This document shows positions 47,993-57,306 of a stretch of DNA of 64,000 nucleotides, piece after piece. The notes beneath the pieces are model-generated. The model did no database searches. It saw only the letters and a list, made by a program, of their open reading frames with translations, and was not told where the DNA came from. The DNA comes from Sphingomonas bacterium. GTDB lineage: Bacteria; Pseudomonadota; Alphaproteobacteria; Sphingomonadales; Sphingomonadaceae. Numbering within the stretch: the first letter of the stretch is position 1; each line of letters opens with the position of its first letter. The stretch lies in contig NZ_CAHJWJ010000003.1 of NCBI RefSeq assembly GCF_903642285.1, positions 62,001-126,000 on the forward strand, read 5' to 3'. A program made the position numbers and the translations under genes.

Positions 47993-49414
47993 TCACGCGG
48001 TTCCGGCGACGGGATCGAGCGGCACGTCGGTCGCGCTCTCGGCGATAGGGAACTCGGCGACGCGGAAGCTGCCGAACTGGCGCCGGCATGCGGCCGTAAG
48101 CACGATGCACGCGACGCCGCCGACCAGCAGCAGCGCCGCGGGGGCGAGCGGCAATTCGCTGATGGGGATGTGCAGGCTGAGCAGCAACGCGCCCACAAGC
48201 GGCGCCGCGAGGGCACCCAGCCGCCCCGCCGCCTGCGTCCACCCCGTGCCGCTCGACCGGATCGCGGTTGGATACAATAGGCCGAGCAACGCGGTCAGCC
48301 CGAGCTGCACGCCCGTCACGCAAAAGCCCGCGCCGGCGATCACCAGGTCGTGCACCGCGGGCGGCAGGCTCGTCATCGCGATGGCGGCCACTAGCGGCGC
48401 GCCGACGAAAAACATCGCCACGAGCGGGACCACGCCCAGCCGGTCGATGACGAGCAGCAGTAGCACGCCCGCCGCGAGACCGCCGATCGAGAACAACGAC
48501 GCACTCGCGCCTGCCGAGGCGGTGCTCGCCCCTGCCGCCTGTAGAAGCGTCGGCAACCAGGTCAACGAGAAGAAATTGGCCATCTGGTTCGCCGCCTGGC
48601 AAATCCACAGCATCGGCGTCACCAGCGCGAAGGCACCCGCGAACAGCGGCCGCATCGAACCGCGCGCTGGCGACGGACCGGCCGCGGTCGGGATCGCGAA
48701 ACGGCTGTCCTCGCCGATGGCCAGATCGGGGCGCAGCCGACGGGCGAGCCGCCGCGCGCGTTCGCCGTCGTCGCCGCGCTCGACCAGATATTTGATGCTC
48801 TCGGGCATGACCAGCGCGACCGCGACCGCGACCGCGAGCAATACCGAACCCCCGACCACCAGGATCGCGTGCCAGCCATAGATCGGGACAAGCGTCCTGG
48901 TCACCAGCCCGGGCTGCGCGATGCCGAGCGCGACGCCGAGACTGACGATCACCATGACCCGCCCCCTGATCCGGCGCGGTGTGATCTCCGCGATCAGCGA
49001 GCCGACATTGGGGAACACGCCGCCGACCATCAGCCCGGTGCAAAACCGCAGCACCACGAGCTGGCCGACGCTCCCGACCTGCGTGGTGACGAAGTTGAGG
49101 ATGCCGATCGTCGCCAATCCGACGATGATCATCGGCTTGCGCCCGTAGCGATCGCCGAGCAGGCCCATCACCGGACCGCCGATCATCATGCCGATGATCC
49201 CCGCCGAAAATGCAGGAACAAGAGCCGTGGGAGGCAAGTGCCACTGCTTCAGGAGTTCCGGCGCTATGTAACCGAGCGATGCCAGGTCGTAGCCGTCGCT
49301 CGCCATGGCCAGGACGGCGAGTACGACCCACGCTATATTGATCGGCCTGAACCGCTGGCCGTCCACAAGGGTGTCCAACCGAAGCACGTCCGCCCTCATG
49401 GCTCTATCTGACAC
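47993..49414 (-). CDS. MFS transporter, aromatic acid:H+ symporter type
   Basis: 473 residues, 12 predicted helices. The helix 1 motif AMASDGYDLASLGYIAPELL matches the DG(F/Y)D signature of the aromatic acid:H+ symporters (PcaK, BenK, MhpT), whose Asp residues couple protons. LLGDRYGRKPMIIVGLA is the loop 2–3 motif. GTG start at 49414 with AAGGAGG 6 bases before it. It is last in the minus-strand run after the monooxygenase and dioxygenase genes and probably imports their aromatic substrate. Confidence 0.92.
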   Translation of the reverse strand: MSDRAMRADVLRLDTLVDGQRFRPINIAWVVLAVLAMASDGYDLASLGYIAPELLKQWHLPPTALVPAFSAGIIGMMIGGPVMGLLGDRYGRKPMIIVGLATIGILNFVTTQVGSVGQLVVLRFCTGLMVGGVFPNVGSLIAEITPRRIRGRVMVIVSLGVALGIAQPGLVTRTLVPIYGWHAILVVGGSVLLAVAVAVALVMPESIKYLVERGDDGERARRLARRLRPDLAIGEDSRFAIPTAAGPSPARGSMRPLFAGAFALVTPMLWICQAANQMANFFSLTWLPTLLQAAGASTASAGASASLFSIGGLAAGVLLLLVIDRLGVVPLVAMFFVGAPLVAAIAMTSLPPAVHDLVIAGAGFCVTGVQLGLTALLGLLYPTAIRSSGTGWTQAAGRLGALAAPLVGALLLSLHIPISELPLAPAALLLVGGVACIVLTAACRRQFGSFRVAEFPIAESATDVPLDPVAGTA

Positions 49415-49491
49415 CCTTGCCCTCCTTCAGCATTTTCATGACATCAAACCCGAACGATCGGCTGTGACGGCAAGCGATCCTTCGGCGATGT

Positions 49492-51147
49492 TCAAACCAC
49501 GCGTTCGGCGTGTCGCGCCCCGCTCGCTTCCTGTTTCGTGTCCCACCCGGCCGCCAGATCGAATAGCTGGCTGCTCCAGCGTCGCCCTCGCCAGGCGACA
49601 TATTGGTCGGGTCGCACCAGCGTCAGCGGCAGCGGATAGCGGGTCTCGGCTTCCAATGCACTCAGTTCGACGACCGCGAGCGGCTCGCCCTTCGCGACCG
49701 CGTCCTCCTTCGCCCGCCGAACGTCGGCGATGTCGGCATCCGGGGTCACGACCAGCGCGAAGCCCTGTCCGAACTCGTCGTAGACCGAGCCGCCGTCAGC
49801 CCGCCACAGATGCGGCGCGAGGCAACCGGGACGGCTCGAAGGCGTGTAGACCCGCGTATCGCCCTTTTCCGGTGCCGACCCCTCGCTCGCGATGATCGGC
49901 GAGGCGGTGTAGCATCCTCCCAATACGGTCCCGAGCGTATGGAATTCCCGCTCCTTGGCTGCATAGATCCGCTCGCCCACCTCGCGGCGAAGGCGGTCGC
50001 CTGCTTCGCCCGGCGCTTCCAGCTCGTCCGTCCAGAAATCGTTGGATAGAACGGAATGGTTCGCCGCGGCTTCCGCGATCACCTCCTCATGGATCGCGCG
50101 CCGTTCGGTCTCGTAGCTTTCGAGCAATCCGGGCCCACCCCAGCCCTGCAGCGTCGCGGCCAATTTCCAGCCCAGATCCGCCCCGTCCGCCACACCCATA
50201 TTCATGCCGAAACCGCCGAATGGCGGGTGGAGGTGGCACGCGTCGCCGATCAGGAAGAAGCGGCGGTCACGGTACTTGTCCGCAATGAAGCTGCTGGCGA
50301 CCCATTCGTCGCTGCTCATGATCTCATACGGCAGGTCGATCCCGGTCGCGTCGCGTATCAAATCGGCCGCGTTCTCGGTCGTGACCTCAAAGCCCTTGGG
50401 CAATCTCGTCGGCATGAAATACCAGACGTCGTCCTTGTCCATCGGTCCGATCAGACTGGGTGCGACCGGATTGACTTGCCAGAACATCACGGAGGGCGCG
50501 TGCGAATGCGCCTCGGCGAGACCCGGTGCCCGGAACACGACGTTATAGTTGCGGGACAGCCCGTACTGCCCCTCCAGCTTGGCACCGATCAGTTCCCGTA
50601 TCGCGCTGCGCGCACCGTCCGCACCGATCAGATAGCGTGCCCGCACCTGCCCTTCGGCACCGCTTCGCACGTCGCGCACCGTGACCAGCACATGCTCGGC
50701 GTCCTGCGTGGCGGACACGAACTCCGTATTGAAGCGGATTCGAACCGACGGGAGCGTGTCGGCATGCTCCCGCATGACCTGTTCCAGCGTGTATTGCGGA
50801 ATCCACTGACCATGTTCGGGGTACAGGTCGTTGCGGGTCGGCTCGAAATTGGATGTATTCTCGATCCGGGTCAGCCCGAACCCGCCCAGCCGGGTGACGA
50901 AGCTGACATTGGCGGGATAATCGACGCCGAAGGGCGCGGCGGCGGCGAGCTTGTCCGCAATGCCCCAACGCCGGAGATGGGTGCGGGTGCGGACGTTCGT
51001 GGTTTTCGCACGGGGGGCGTAGCCGACGCGTTCGTTGCGCTCGATCAGAAGCGTTGGTACGCCACGCGAGCCGAGTTCGATGGCCAGCGCCAACCCACTC
51101 GGGCCGGCACCGACGATCACGATCGATTGCTCCCCCAGCTCTTCCAT
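49492..51147 (-). CDS. FAD-dependent aromatic monooxygenase, PheA/TfdB/MhpA type
   Basis: 551 residues. FAD motifs: IVIVGAGPSGLALAIELG (GxGxxG), LIGADGARSAIREL (DG motif), FFLIGDACHLHPPFGGFGMN (GD motif). Longer than p-hydroxybenzoate hydroxylase and in the range of phenol/chlorophenol and 3-hydroxyphenylpropionate hydroxylases. It is predicted to ortho-hydroxylate a phenol using NAD(P)H and O2, giving a catechol for the extradiol dioxygenase encoded next upstream. The 193-base gap to that gene holds nothing I recognise. Confidence 0.92.
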   Translation of the reverse strand: MEELGEQSIVIVGAGPSGLALAIELGSRGVPTLLIERNERVGYAPRAKTTNVRTRTHLRRWGIADKLAAAAPFGVDYPANVSFVTRLGGFGLTRIENTSNFEPTRNDLYPEHGQWIPQYTLEQVMREHADTLPSVRIRFNTEFVSATQDAEHVLVTVRDVRSGAEGQVRARYLIGADGARSAIRELIGAKLEGQYGLSRNYNVVFRAPGLAEAHSHAPSVMFWQVNPVAPSLIGPMDKDDVWYFMPTRLPKGFEVTTENAADLIRDATGIDLPYEIMSSDEWVASSFIADKYRDRRFFLIGDACHLHPPFGGFGMNMGVADGADLGWKLAATLQGWGGPGLLESYETERRAIHEEVIAEAAANHSVLSNDFWTDELEAPGEAGDRLRREVGERIYAAKEREFHTLGTVLGGCYTASPIIASEGSAPEKGDTRVYTPSSRPGCLAPHLWRADGGSVYDEFGQGFALVVTPDADIADVRRAKEDAVAKGEPLAVVELSALEAETRYPLPLTLVRPDQYVAWRGRRWSSQLFDLAAGWDTKQEASGARHAERVV

Positions 51148-51340
51148 CTATGTCCCACTCCCTTGCCGCGGCGGAACCGATATTTTCCGTCTGCCCCGGC
51201 ACCTTCATATTTCGATCGGACAATAGATCGGTGCGCACGAGCCGGGAGGATGGCAAAACGACGCGCCCGTTGCCGCGCGGGCATCACTCGGCGCGGCGGT
51301 CAGACTGCCTTGAGCAAGCCAGCGCCATGATCGAATATGG

Positions 51341-52312
51341 TCACGCCAGCGCCATTGTGTCCTGCCCGACCGCCGGTTGAAAGCCTTGCACGTCCACCTC
51401 GTAATTATGAACGAAGTCTTTCGGGACATCGGGGCCCCAGCTGGCGAGGCTGTCTTCCATCTCGTAATTGGTCGGCGTCCACAGTGAATGGTCGTCGATA
51501 TAGTCCATATCCGAGAAATATTCGAACCACGATCCCCAGGGATCCTGAATATAGTGGAAGAAGTTGGAGCCGATCGTGTGGCGACCGAAGCCCCAGTCGC
51601 CGCGCCTGCTCTTGGCGAGCAGCGCGCGGCCGCCGCGACCGACCTCGTCCGGATCGCCGACCTGAAAGCTGGCGTGATGGAATCCGACGCCGGGCGACTT
51701 CGCAAAAGCGACGACATGATGGTCCGAATTCTTTCGCGCGCAGGTAAATGCGATGATGTCCTGCGCGTGATCGGCAAGGCCCATACCGAGCGCGCCGGTC
51801 ATGAACGCGACGCTTGCGGGCACGTCGGGGCTGAACACCAAGATATGACCGAGCCGGAGCGGATTGGCGGGCGGGTACGCGCTTTGCGGCAGCACGGCCG
51901 ACCGGCGCTTGCGCACCACCCGGCCTGGCCCATTCACCTCAAACGGCGTTTCGGCCGCAGCCAGTTCGGGATCGGCCGGTCGCTCCGATAAGCGGATCAG
52001 CATGCCGTGGGGGTCTTCGATCCACAGGCCATTGTCCTCGAACCCCTCCGGCGCGGCAACCACCTTGCCGCCATGCGCCGGCACTGCGGCGGCGATGGCG
52101 TCCAGTTCCTCGGCCCGCAGCGAGATGTGGTGGAGACGCTTCCTGGAATACCCCCCCAGCAGCACGATCGAGGCGCGATCCTGGCCTTCGCAGCGCAGGC
52201 GCGCCATATTACCGTCGATCTCGGCGACGAGCCCCGCATCCGTATAGAATTTCACGCCCGATTCGACGTCCGGCACTTCCAGTGTCAGCGACAGCGCACC
52301 CAATACGGCCAT
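51341..52312 (-). CDS. type I extradiol ring-cleavage dioxygenase (VOC family)
   Basis: 323 residues, two VOC modules. Only the C-terminal module carries the Fe(II) ligands, as in BphC-type enzymes: His in RLGHILVFS, His in GFHHASFQV and Glu in SWFEYFSDMDYIDD. The second-shell Tyr/His also fit. Predicted meta-cleavage of a substituted catechol. GAGGAG 7 bases before the ATG makes this one of the strongest ribosome binding sites in the window. Exact substrate is not readable. Confidence 0.92.
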   Translation of the reverse strand: MAVLGALSLTLEVPDVESGVKFYTDAGLVAEIDGNMARLRCEGQDRASIVLLGGYSRKRLHHISLRAEELDAIAAAVPAHGGKVVAAPEGFEDNGLWIEDPHGMLIRLSERPADPELAAAETPFEVNGPGRVVRKRRSAVLPQSAYPPANPLRLGHILVFSPDVPASVAFMTGALGMGLADHAQDIIAFTCARKNSDHHVVAFAKSPGVGFHHASFQVGDPDEVGRGGRALLAKSRRGDWGFGRHTIGSNFFHYIQDPWGSWFEYFSDMDYIDDHSLWTPTNYEMEDSLASWGPDVPKDFVHNYEVDVQGFQPAVGQDTMALA

Positions 52313-52340
52313 GATCTTTCTCCTCTGCCTAGATATTTAG

Positions 52341-52532
52341 TACGGATACCGCCGATTCAAGCGTCATGGACAGCATCGCTACATCAAGGAGTTCGCCGCG
52401 ACCTTCGCATCCGGGCGTGCCGCTCCGGATGTGTTCCTGGTCGCGCGGGGCCGGAGGAAGGCGCTGCGTAGCGTCGACCCGTACATCGTAGCGACCGGGC
52501 GGCTAAGCGCTAGCGGCGCGGGCCGGGGTTGA
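52341..52532 (+). pseudogene. possible gene remnant upstream of the dioxygenase
   Basis: Open frame of 63 codons from a TAG (52338–52340) to TGA (52530–52532) with no ATG. Its codon pattern looks coding (QHRYIKEFAATFASGRAAPD, VFLVARGRRKALR), but there is no start or recognised family. It fills most of the 342-base gap between the FAH-family gene and the dioxygenase gene. It may be the 3' end of a lost gene, or chance in GC-rich DNA. Confidence 0.2.
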
Positions 52533-52654
52533 CTGCCGACGCGAGACGGGATGCCGCGACCTGTCGGATTGGCGCGGGTGCCCGTCGGATACTCGCACAC
52601 CGCCCGCCGCACGGCCGCACCGGCCGGGAGCGGAATGGCGCGAACGCGCACCGT

Positions 52655-53509
52655 TCAGCCCGCTACCCGGTTCTCGATCGCGCCGATGCCGTCCACTTCG
52701 CAGCGAACGACGTCGCCAGCTTGCAAAAATCGTGGCGGCTCCATGCCGACGCCGACACCTTCGGGCGTACCGGTCGCGATCAGGTCGCCGGTCTCCAGCG
52801 TGAACGCTTGCGACAGATAGGCAATCTGTTTCCAGAGACTATGAACCATCTGCCCGGTATTGTTCTGCTGACGCAGTTCGCCATTGACGTAGCAGCGCAG
52901 GTCGAGCGCATGGGGGTCCGCGATCTCATCCGCCGTCACGATCCACGGCCCGATCGGCCCATGCGTGTCGAACGACTTGCCCATGGTGAAGGTCGGCGTA
53001 TGAAACTGCCAGTCACGTGCCGACACGTCGTTGGCGACGGTGTAGCCGAACACATGATCCCTGGCGTCGGCCTCGCTCACGCCTTTCGCGGGCGCGCCGA
53101 TCACCGCGGCCAGTTCAACCTCATAGTCGAGCTTCTCGGTCACGCCCGGCTCGATCACGTCATAGGGCCCCGAGATGCAGGTCGTCTGCTTGTTGAACCA
53201 GGTCTGGTGCGCGGAGCGCTTGACGCCGAGCTTGTCCGCTTCTTCCAGATGCTTGGCGTAGTTCATGCCGATCGCCAGATACTTGCCCGGCCGCTCGATC
53301 GGTGCCAGCAGGGTAAGGTCGGAGAGCTTCAGGGTCCGCTCGGCCCCCTCGACCAACGCCCGCAATGCGGCGAGCGCCTCGGGTCCTGCGCCCGCGATCT
53401 CGCGGATCGTCGACCAGCGACTGCCGGCCGCGACGAGGTCCACAACGTCGTCACCCTTCATCGCGCCGATCCGCGCTCCGTTTCCCATGTCGAATCGTAC
53501 GAGTCGCAT
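52655..53509 (-). CDS. fumarylacetoacetate hydrolase-family protein
   Basis: 284 residues starting MRLVRFDMGNGARIG. Catalytic core: IGMNYAKHLEEA; metal-binding Asp/Glu in LDYEVELAAVIG; GYTVANDVSARDWQ; GKSFDTHGPIGPWI; LIATGTPEGVG. Family members hydrolyse or decarboxylate beta-diketo and oxo acids at the end of aromatic pathways (acylpyruvate hydrolase, OHED decarboxylase/isomerase). Next to a ring-cleavage dioxygenase this fits processing of a ring-cleavage product. Divergent from the LysR regulator. Confidence 0.92.
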   Translation of the reverse strand: MRLVRFDMGNGARIGAMKGDDVVDLVAAGSRWSTIREIAGAGPEALAALRALVEGAERTLKLSDLTLLAPIERPGKYLAIGMNYAKHLEEADKLGVKRSAHQTWFNKQTTCISGPYDVIEPGVTEKLDYEVELAAVIGAPAKGVSEADARDHVFGYTVANDVSARDWQFHTPTFTMGKSFDTHGPIGPWIVTADEIADPHALDLRCYVNGELRQQNNTGQMVHSLWKQIAYLSQAFTLETGDLIATGTPEGVGVGMEPPRFLQAGDVVRCEVDGIGAIENRVAG

Positions 53510-53659
53510 CCGCGCTAATCTCCGTTCTTCGCTCAACCGCCTTTTCGTCACGCGTATCCTGCGCTCGCGTGGCCCGGTTTTATCCATCTCGACTAATGGC
53601 GCATACCGTCTGAGAAAACGATAGCAAACTTAGCGCGGCGATGCCATTTACGGAACAGT

Positions 53660-54553
53660 ATGAAATTATCGCATATCCGCGACCTCGTGGCTGTAGCGGA
53701 GCTTGGCGGGTTGCGCCGTGCCGCGCGACATCTTGGCGTTGCGCAGCCCGCACTTAGTCGCAGCATCCGTGACCTCGAGGCCGATCTCGGCACGATGCTG
53801 TTCGAGCGTGGGCCCACCGGTATGACGCTGACCCCGGCGGGGGAGGCGTTCGCGCGCCGCGGCGTCGCAGTGCAGATGGAACTCGCACGAGCGCGCGACG
53901 AACTGCGCCAACTTCGAGGCGAGGGCGGCGGGCAAGTCGCGATCGGCTTGTCGACCGCCGCGCATGTCGCCCTGCTCCCCCGGGTGTTGCCCCCCTTTCT
54001 CCGTCGGTATCCCGACGCGCGGCTCAAGATCAGCGAAGGCCTGTTCCCGGCGCTGGAGCCGGAATTGCGGCTGGGCGCGCTCGATTTTTACGTCGGTCCG
54101 CTGGCCGAAGAGCGTCTGGGTGGCGAGTTCCTGGTCGAAAAGCTGTTCGACAACTACCGTGTGGTCCTCGGTCGCTGCGGCCATCCTCTCGCGGACGCGA
54201 CGACGCTCGGCGAACTGGTGGACGCGCGATGGGTCGCGACGTCCGTCACGATGATCAGCGCTGCCGAACTCAACCCGCTGTTCGAGCGTCGCGGGTTACC
54301 TGCGCCGACGATCGTCGTGCAAACGCAGAGCGCGCTGTCGATGATAACGGTGGCGGCCTCGACCGACCTGCTTGCTATGCTGCCCCGGCAATGGCTGGGG
54401 TTGGAGCCGATCAAGACGCTGCTTACGCACATCCCGCTCGATGAGGTGCTGCCGGCACCGACGATCTGTACCGTCAGTCGCGCGCGGCTGCCGTTGACGC
54501 CGGTTGCGCAGCATCTGCACGATCTGTTCCAGCGTGCGGGCCGCAATGAGTGA
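53660..54553 (+). CDS. LysR-type transcriptional regulator
   Basis: 297 residues. N-terminal winged helix MKLSHIRDLVAVAELGGLR then RRAARHLGVAQPALSRSIRDLE, FERGPTGMTLTPAGEAFARR; C-terminal periplasmic-binding-like effector domain (VAIGLSTAAHVALLPRVLP). It diverges from the FAH-family gene across 150 bases, the usual layout for a LysR activator of a catabolic operon. The effector is likely an aromatic intermediate (inference). Confidence 0.93.
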   Translation: MKLSHIRDLVAVAELGGLRRAARHLGVAQPALSRSIRDLEADLGTMLFERGPTGMTLTPAGEAFARRGVAVQMELARARDELRQLRGEGGGQVAIGLSTAAHVALLPRVLPPFLRRYPDARLKISEGLFPALEPELRLGALDFYVGPLAEERLGGEFLVEKLFDNYRVVLGRCGHPLADATTLGELVDARWVATSVTMISAAELNPLFERRGLPAPTIVVQTQSALSMITVAASTDLLAMLPRQWLGLEPIKTLLTHIPLDEVLPAPTICTVSRARLPLTPVAQHLHDLFQRAGRNE

Positions 54554-54582
54554 CGGCAGGGGCCTGCATCGACAAGGCCTCG

Positions 54583-55200
54583 TCAATCGTCCAGATACGC
54601 CGGATCGGCCGGATGCCCTGGCCTGCCGGCGAGCCAAGCCGCGCCGCGGGCGTATAATCGTTCGATCTCGGGTCCGGTACGCCCCGGCATGTCACGCTTG
54701 ACGGTCATTCCCGCCTGCGTCTGAAGATAACCCAGGTGACGATAGCCGACCGGAAAACGATCAAGCAACGCCTGGTCGAGGGTGAGCGTGGCATCGGGCG
54801 CGACCGGGTCCATCCGATCGCGTTCATAGATCGGTTGCCGCCAGACGATCCCCCATCGCCCCGCACGCCGCTCGCAGCAGTCGTAGAAACGTCCCTCACA
54901 GGTGACGTCGACCAGGACGTCGTGGACGACCGAACGCTGACCGATCGTCATCTTGGTCTGGATCACCGCCCGATCGCCCGCGAGCTCGATGTTCGTCCCG
55001 CCGAGGAAATGTTGAACGTCGACACCGCGCGTCCAGGCCGCACGGGAGCCGGCGACGAAGTCGGCACCGCTCGATTGCTGCCAGGTCGCCGACATCACCG
55101 AATCTTCGTGCCACAGCGTCAGCAACTTGTCCCACTGACCGCTGTCGCGCCACACCGCCCAGTTTTCCACCATGTCGCGGAGCGCGGTGCGATCTTCCAT
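54583..55200 (-). CDS. SnoaL/NTF2-like protein
   Basis: 205 residues. The first 140 follow the NTF2-like cone fold: ALRDMVENWAVWRDSGQWDKLLTLWHEDSVM, then strands with TKMTIGQRSVVHDVLVDVTCEGRFYDCCERR and GIVWRQPIYERDRMDPV. The C-terminal 60 residues are an extension. Such proteins act as small isomerases/dehydratases, ring-dioxygenase beta subunits, or ligand binders. It starts one base after the HupE-like stop, last gene of a five-gene run. Confidence 0.82.
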   Translation of the reverse strand: MEDRTALRDMVENWAVWRDSGQWDKLLTLWHEDSVMSATWQQSSGADFVAGSRAAWTRGVDVQHFLGGTNIELAGDRAVIQTKMTIGQRSVVHDVLVDVTCEGRFYDCCERRAGRWGIVWRQPIYERDRMDPVAPDATLTLDQALLDRFPVGYRHLGYLQTQAGMTVKRDMPGRTGPEIERLYARGAAWLAGRPGHPADPAYLDD

Positions 55201-55201
55201 G

Positions 55202-56410
55202 TCAGGCGAAACTCCGTCCGATGAACCAATACGTTCCCAATGCTACCAGCCACGAGCCCAGTACGTCGACCGTTATCGCGCGCGGGGTCGCCAAGTGCGC
55301 GCGGCGGACCATGACCACGACGCCGGTCGCCGCCAGCACCACCGTCAACTGCGCCATCTCGACGCCCAGGTTGAAGCCGACCAGGATCTCGGCCAGCTTC
55401 TCCGGCGGCAAGCGGCTTTCGAGCAGGTCGGCGGCGAATCCGAAGCCGTGGATCAGCCCGAACACGGTCGTCACCACCATCCGCAGCCGCCCCGTGTTCT
55501 GGAGGTGGCCCGATACGAACAGGTAGCAGGTCGTGAACAACGCCGCGCCAAGCAGCAGCAGCGGCGGCAGCGTACCATAGCCCAACAGCCGCAGCCCGGC
55601 CATCGCCAGCAGGATCAGGCCCGTCGCGAAGGCGAGCTTGGTCGGCCGCCGCAACGAGACGACGATGTTCTCCACCCCGATCAGCGCGATGGTGAGCGCG
55701 ACCAGCGCGTCGATATATTCCGCATGCGGCCGGATCAGCCCGGTGACCGCCAGCCCGAGCGTCATGCTGTGCCCGATCGTGAAGCCGGTGACCACGAACA
55801 CCAAGTCCCGAAGCCGCCGCGAGATCAGCACGAGCCCGAGCAGGAACGACATATGGTCGACGCCGGTGAAAATGTGCATCACCCCCATGCCGACGAACCG
55901 GAAGAACCCCGCATCGCCCAGTTCGCCGCCCTGGCTCTTCTTCAGGTCGAGCGTGCGGCTATCGTCGGTGAACAATTGCTCCACGAAGTCGCCGCTCGCG
56001 AACTGTATTTGCGCGAGATCCAGGTGAGTGGCGACAAGGTCGAAGAACGCGTCGAAGCGCAAGCTGATCGGCGCTGCGCCCGGACAGTCGAACACCATCT
56101 CGGTGCGACGGTATCCCGTAGCGGCCAGTACCATCCGAGGCTTCACCGCGGCAGGACATGCCCGGTCGCCCGCGCTCGCGCCGACCCGCGGCGCGAGATA
56201 GGCAAGCACCTGTCCGTCAGTGGGTCGTCGGCCGCCGTCGAGACGCGCCGCTTCCAGGTCCGGGATCGTCACTCCGACGCGGATGATCCGACCGTCGATC
56301 GTCCAGGTCGAGTGGGTCTCGCTGCGCGTATGCGCGAGCGCGGGCCCGCTCCCGAGCAGAACCAGCATCGCCAGCGCGAGCCGCCACCAGAGGATCGGGC
56401 CGCGTGTCAT
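55202..56410 (-). CDS. HupE/UreJ-family membrane protein with a periplasmic N-terminal domain
   Basis: 402 residues, about twice the length of a canonical HupE. Signal peptide (LALAMLVLLGSGPALA), a periplasmic domain of about 160 residues (including two Cys), then six to seven helices with the HupE motifs: MHIFTGVDHMSFLLGL (HxxxxxDH), VTGFTIGHSMTLGL, and LIHGFGFAADLLE. Family members are thought to transport Ni2+ or a related metal. ATG overlaps the isomerase stop (ATGA). Confidence 0.88.
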   Translation of the reverse strand: MTRGPILWWRLALAMLVLLGSGPALAHTRSETHSTWTIDGRIIRVGVTIPDLEAARLDGGRRPTDGQVLAYLAPRVGASAGDRACPAAVKPRMVLAATGYRRTEMVFDCPGAAPISLRFDAFFDLVATHLDLAQIQFASGDFVEQLFTDDSRTLDLKKSQGGELGDAGFFRFVGMGVMHIFTGVDHMSFLLGLVLISRRLRDLVFVVTGFTIGHSMTLGLAVTGLIRPHAEYIDALVALTIALIGVENIVVSLRRPTKLAFATGLILLAMAGLRLLGYGTLPPLLLLGAALFTTCYLFVSGHLQNTGRLRMVVTTVFGLIHGFGFAADLLESRLPPEKLAEILVGFNLGVEMAQLTVVLAATGVVVMVRRAHLATPRAITVDVLGSWLVALGTYWFIGRSFA

Positions 56411-57306
56411 TGGAATCCCGGCGCGATCTGGATGTCGGCGCGCTTGCGCAGGAATTGATCCGCGCCCGCCTGGATTCGCGCGACCTTGTCCGCGCGATAA
56501 TCCGCCAACACCGTCTCGCGCACGCGATCATAGGGTTGCAGGATCGGCGGGACGTTGCGGGTCATCGCCAGGAGGTGGACGCCGTCCGGCACCACGACCG
56601 GGTCGGACACCTGCCCGTTCGCCAGCCCGCGCGCCACCGCGAACAATCGCGGGCCCAGGTGCAGGCGCGCGGCGAAGTAGAACTCCTCGCCGTCGCTCGT
56701 CCGCCCCGTGTCCTTCAGGCCATAGGCCGTCACCGCCGCGCCGACCGGCCGGCTGCCACGGATCGCCGCCACGGCGGCGCGCGCCGCATCAATCCCCGGC
56801 GCGCGATAATCCACGACCGTCATGACGCCTTCATCGGCGTAAGTGGCCGCACGGGCGCGATAGAAGTCATGCAGGTCGGCTTCGGTGGGCTGGGTGGCGT
56901 CCGCGTCGACCGCCTGTTGCCCCTCGACCGCGCCGACCAGTGCTGTGCGCACCTCCACCACGTCGTTCTGCAGACCGAGCTCGATGCCGCGCTGGACGTA
57001 TAGTTCCTCGCGCACCATCGTATCGAGGGTCTTGCGCTTTTCCGCCGGCGTCGCCTGGGCGAGTCCATGTCCGTAGAGCGCGTTCAACTGCTGGGTGTAG
57101 TCGCTCATCAGGATGGGCACCTGGTTGACGATCGCCACGTCCTCGGGTGGCACCCCGGCGATGCGCGTGCCCTGCGCGGTGAACAGCCCGGCACCCGCGA
57201 CCAGCAGCCCCGCGACCGCCCCGACGCCGCACAGGATCAGCGAGCGCCGCTCCGACGGGGCGGCGAACCGACGCGCCCGGGAGTCGATGACCGAGGGTTC
57301 GTTCAT
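56407..57306 (-). CDS. membrane-anchored parvulin-like peptidyl-prolyl isomerase
   Basis: 299 residues. A single N-terminal helix (LILCGVGAVAGLLVAGAGLF, 23–42) anchors a periplasmic part with a SurA/PpiC-like helical segment (TLDTMVREELYVQRGIELGLQND) and a rotamase-like domain (FAVARGLANGQVSDPVVVPDGVHLLAMTRN). It is a candidate chaperone for the neighbouring exported or outer-membrane proteins. ATGA overlaps join it to the cytochrome gene before and the HupE-like gene after. Confidence 0.85.
   Translation of the reverse strand: MNEPSVIDSRARRFAAPSERRSLILCGVGAVAGLLVAGAGLFTAQGTRIAGVPPEDVAIVNQVPILMSDYTQQLNALYGHGLAQATPAEKRKTLDTMVREELYVQRGIELGLQNDVVEVRTALVGAVEGQQAVDADATQPTEADLHDFYRARAATYADEGVMTVVDYRAPGIDAARAAVAAIRGSRPVGAAVTAYGLKDTGRTSDGEEFYFAARLHLGPRLFAVARGLANGQVSDPVVVPDGVHLLAMTRNVPPILQPYDRVRETVLADYRADKVARIQAGADQFLRKRADIQIAPGFQ

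Noticed and set aside
52379..52651. 90-codon open frame on the minus strand between the dioxygenase and FAH genes
   Set aside because: Pro/Arg/Ala-rich random-looking sequence with no ribosome binding site.
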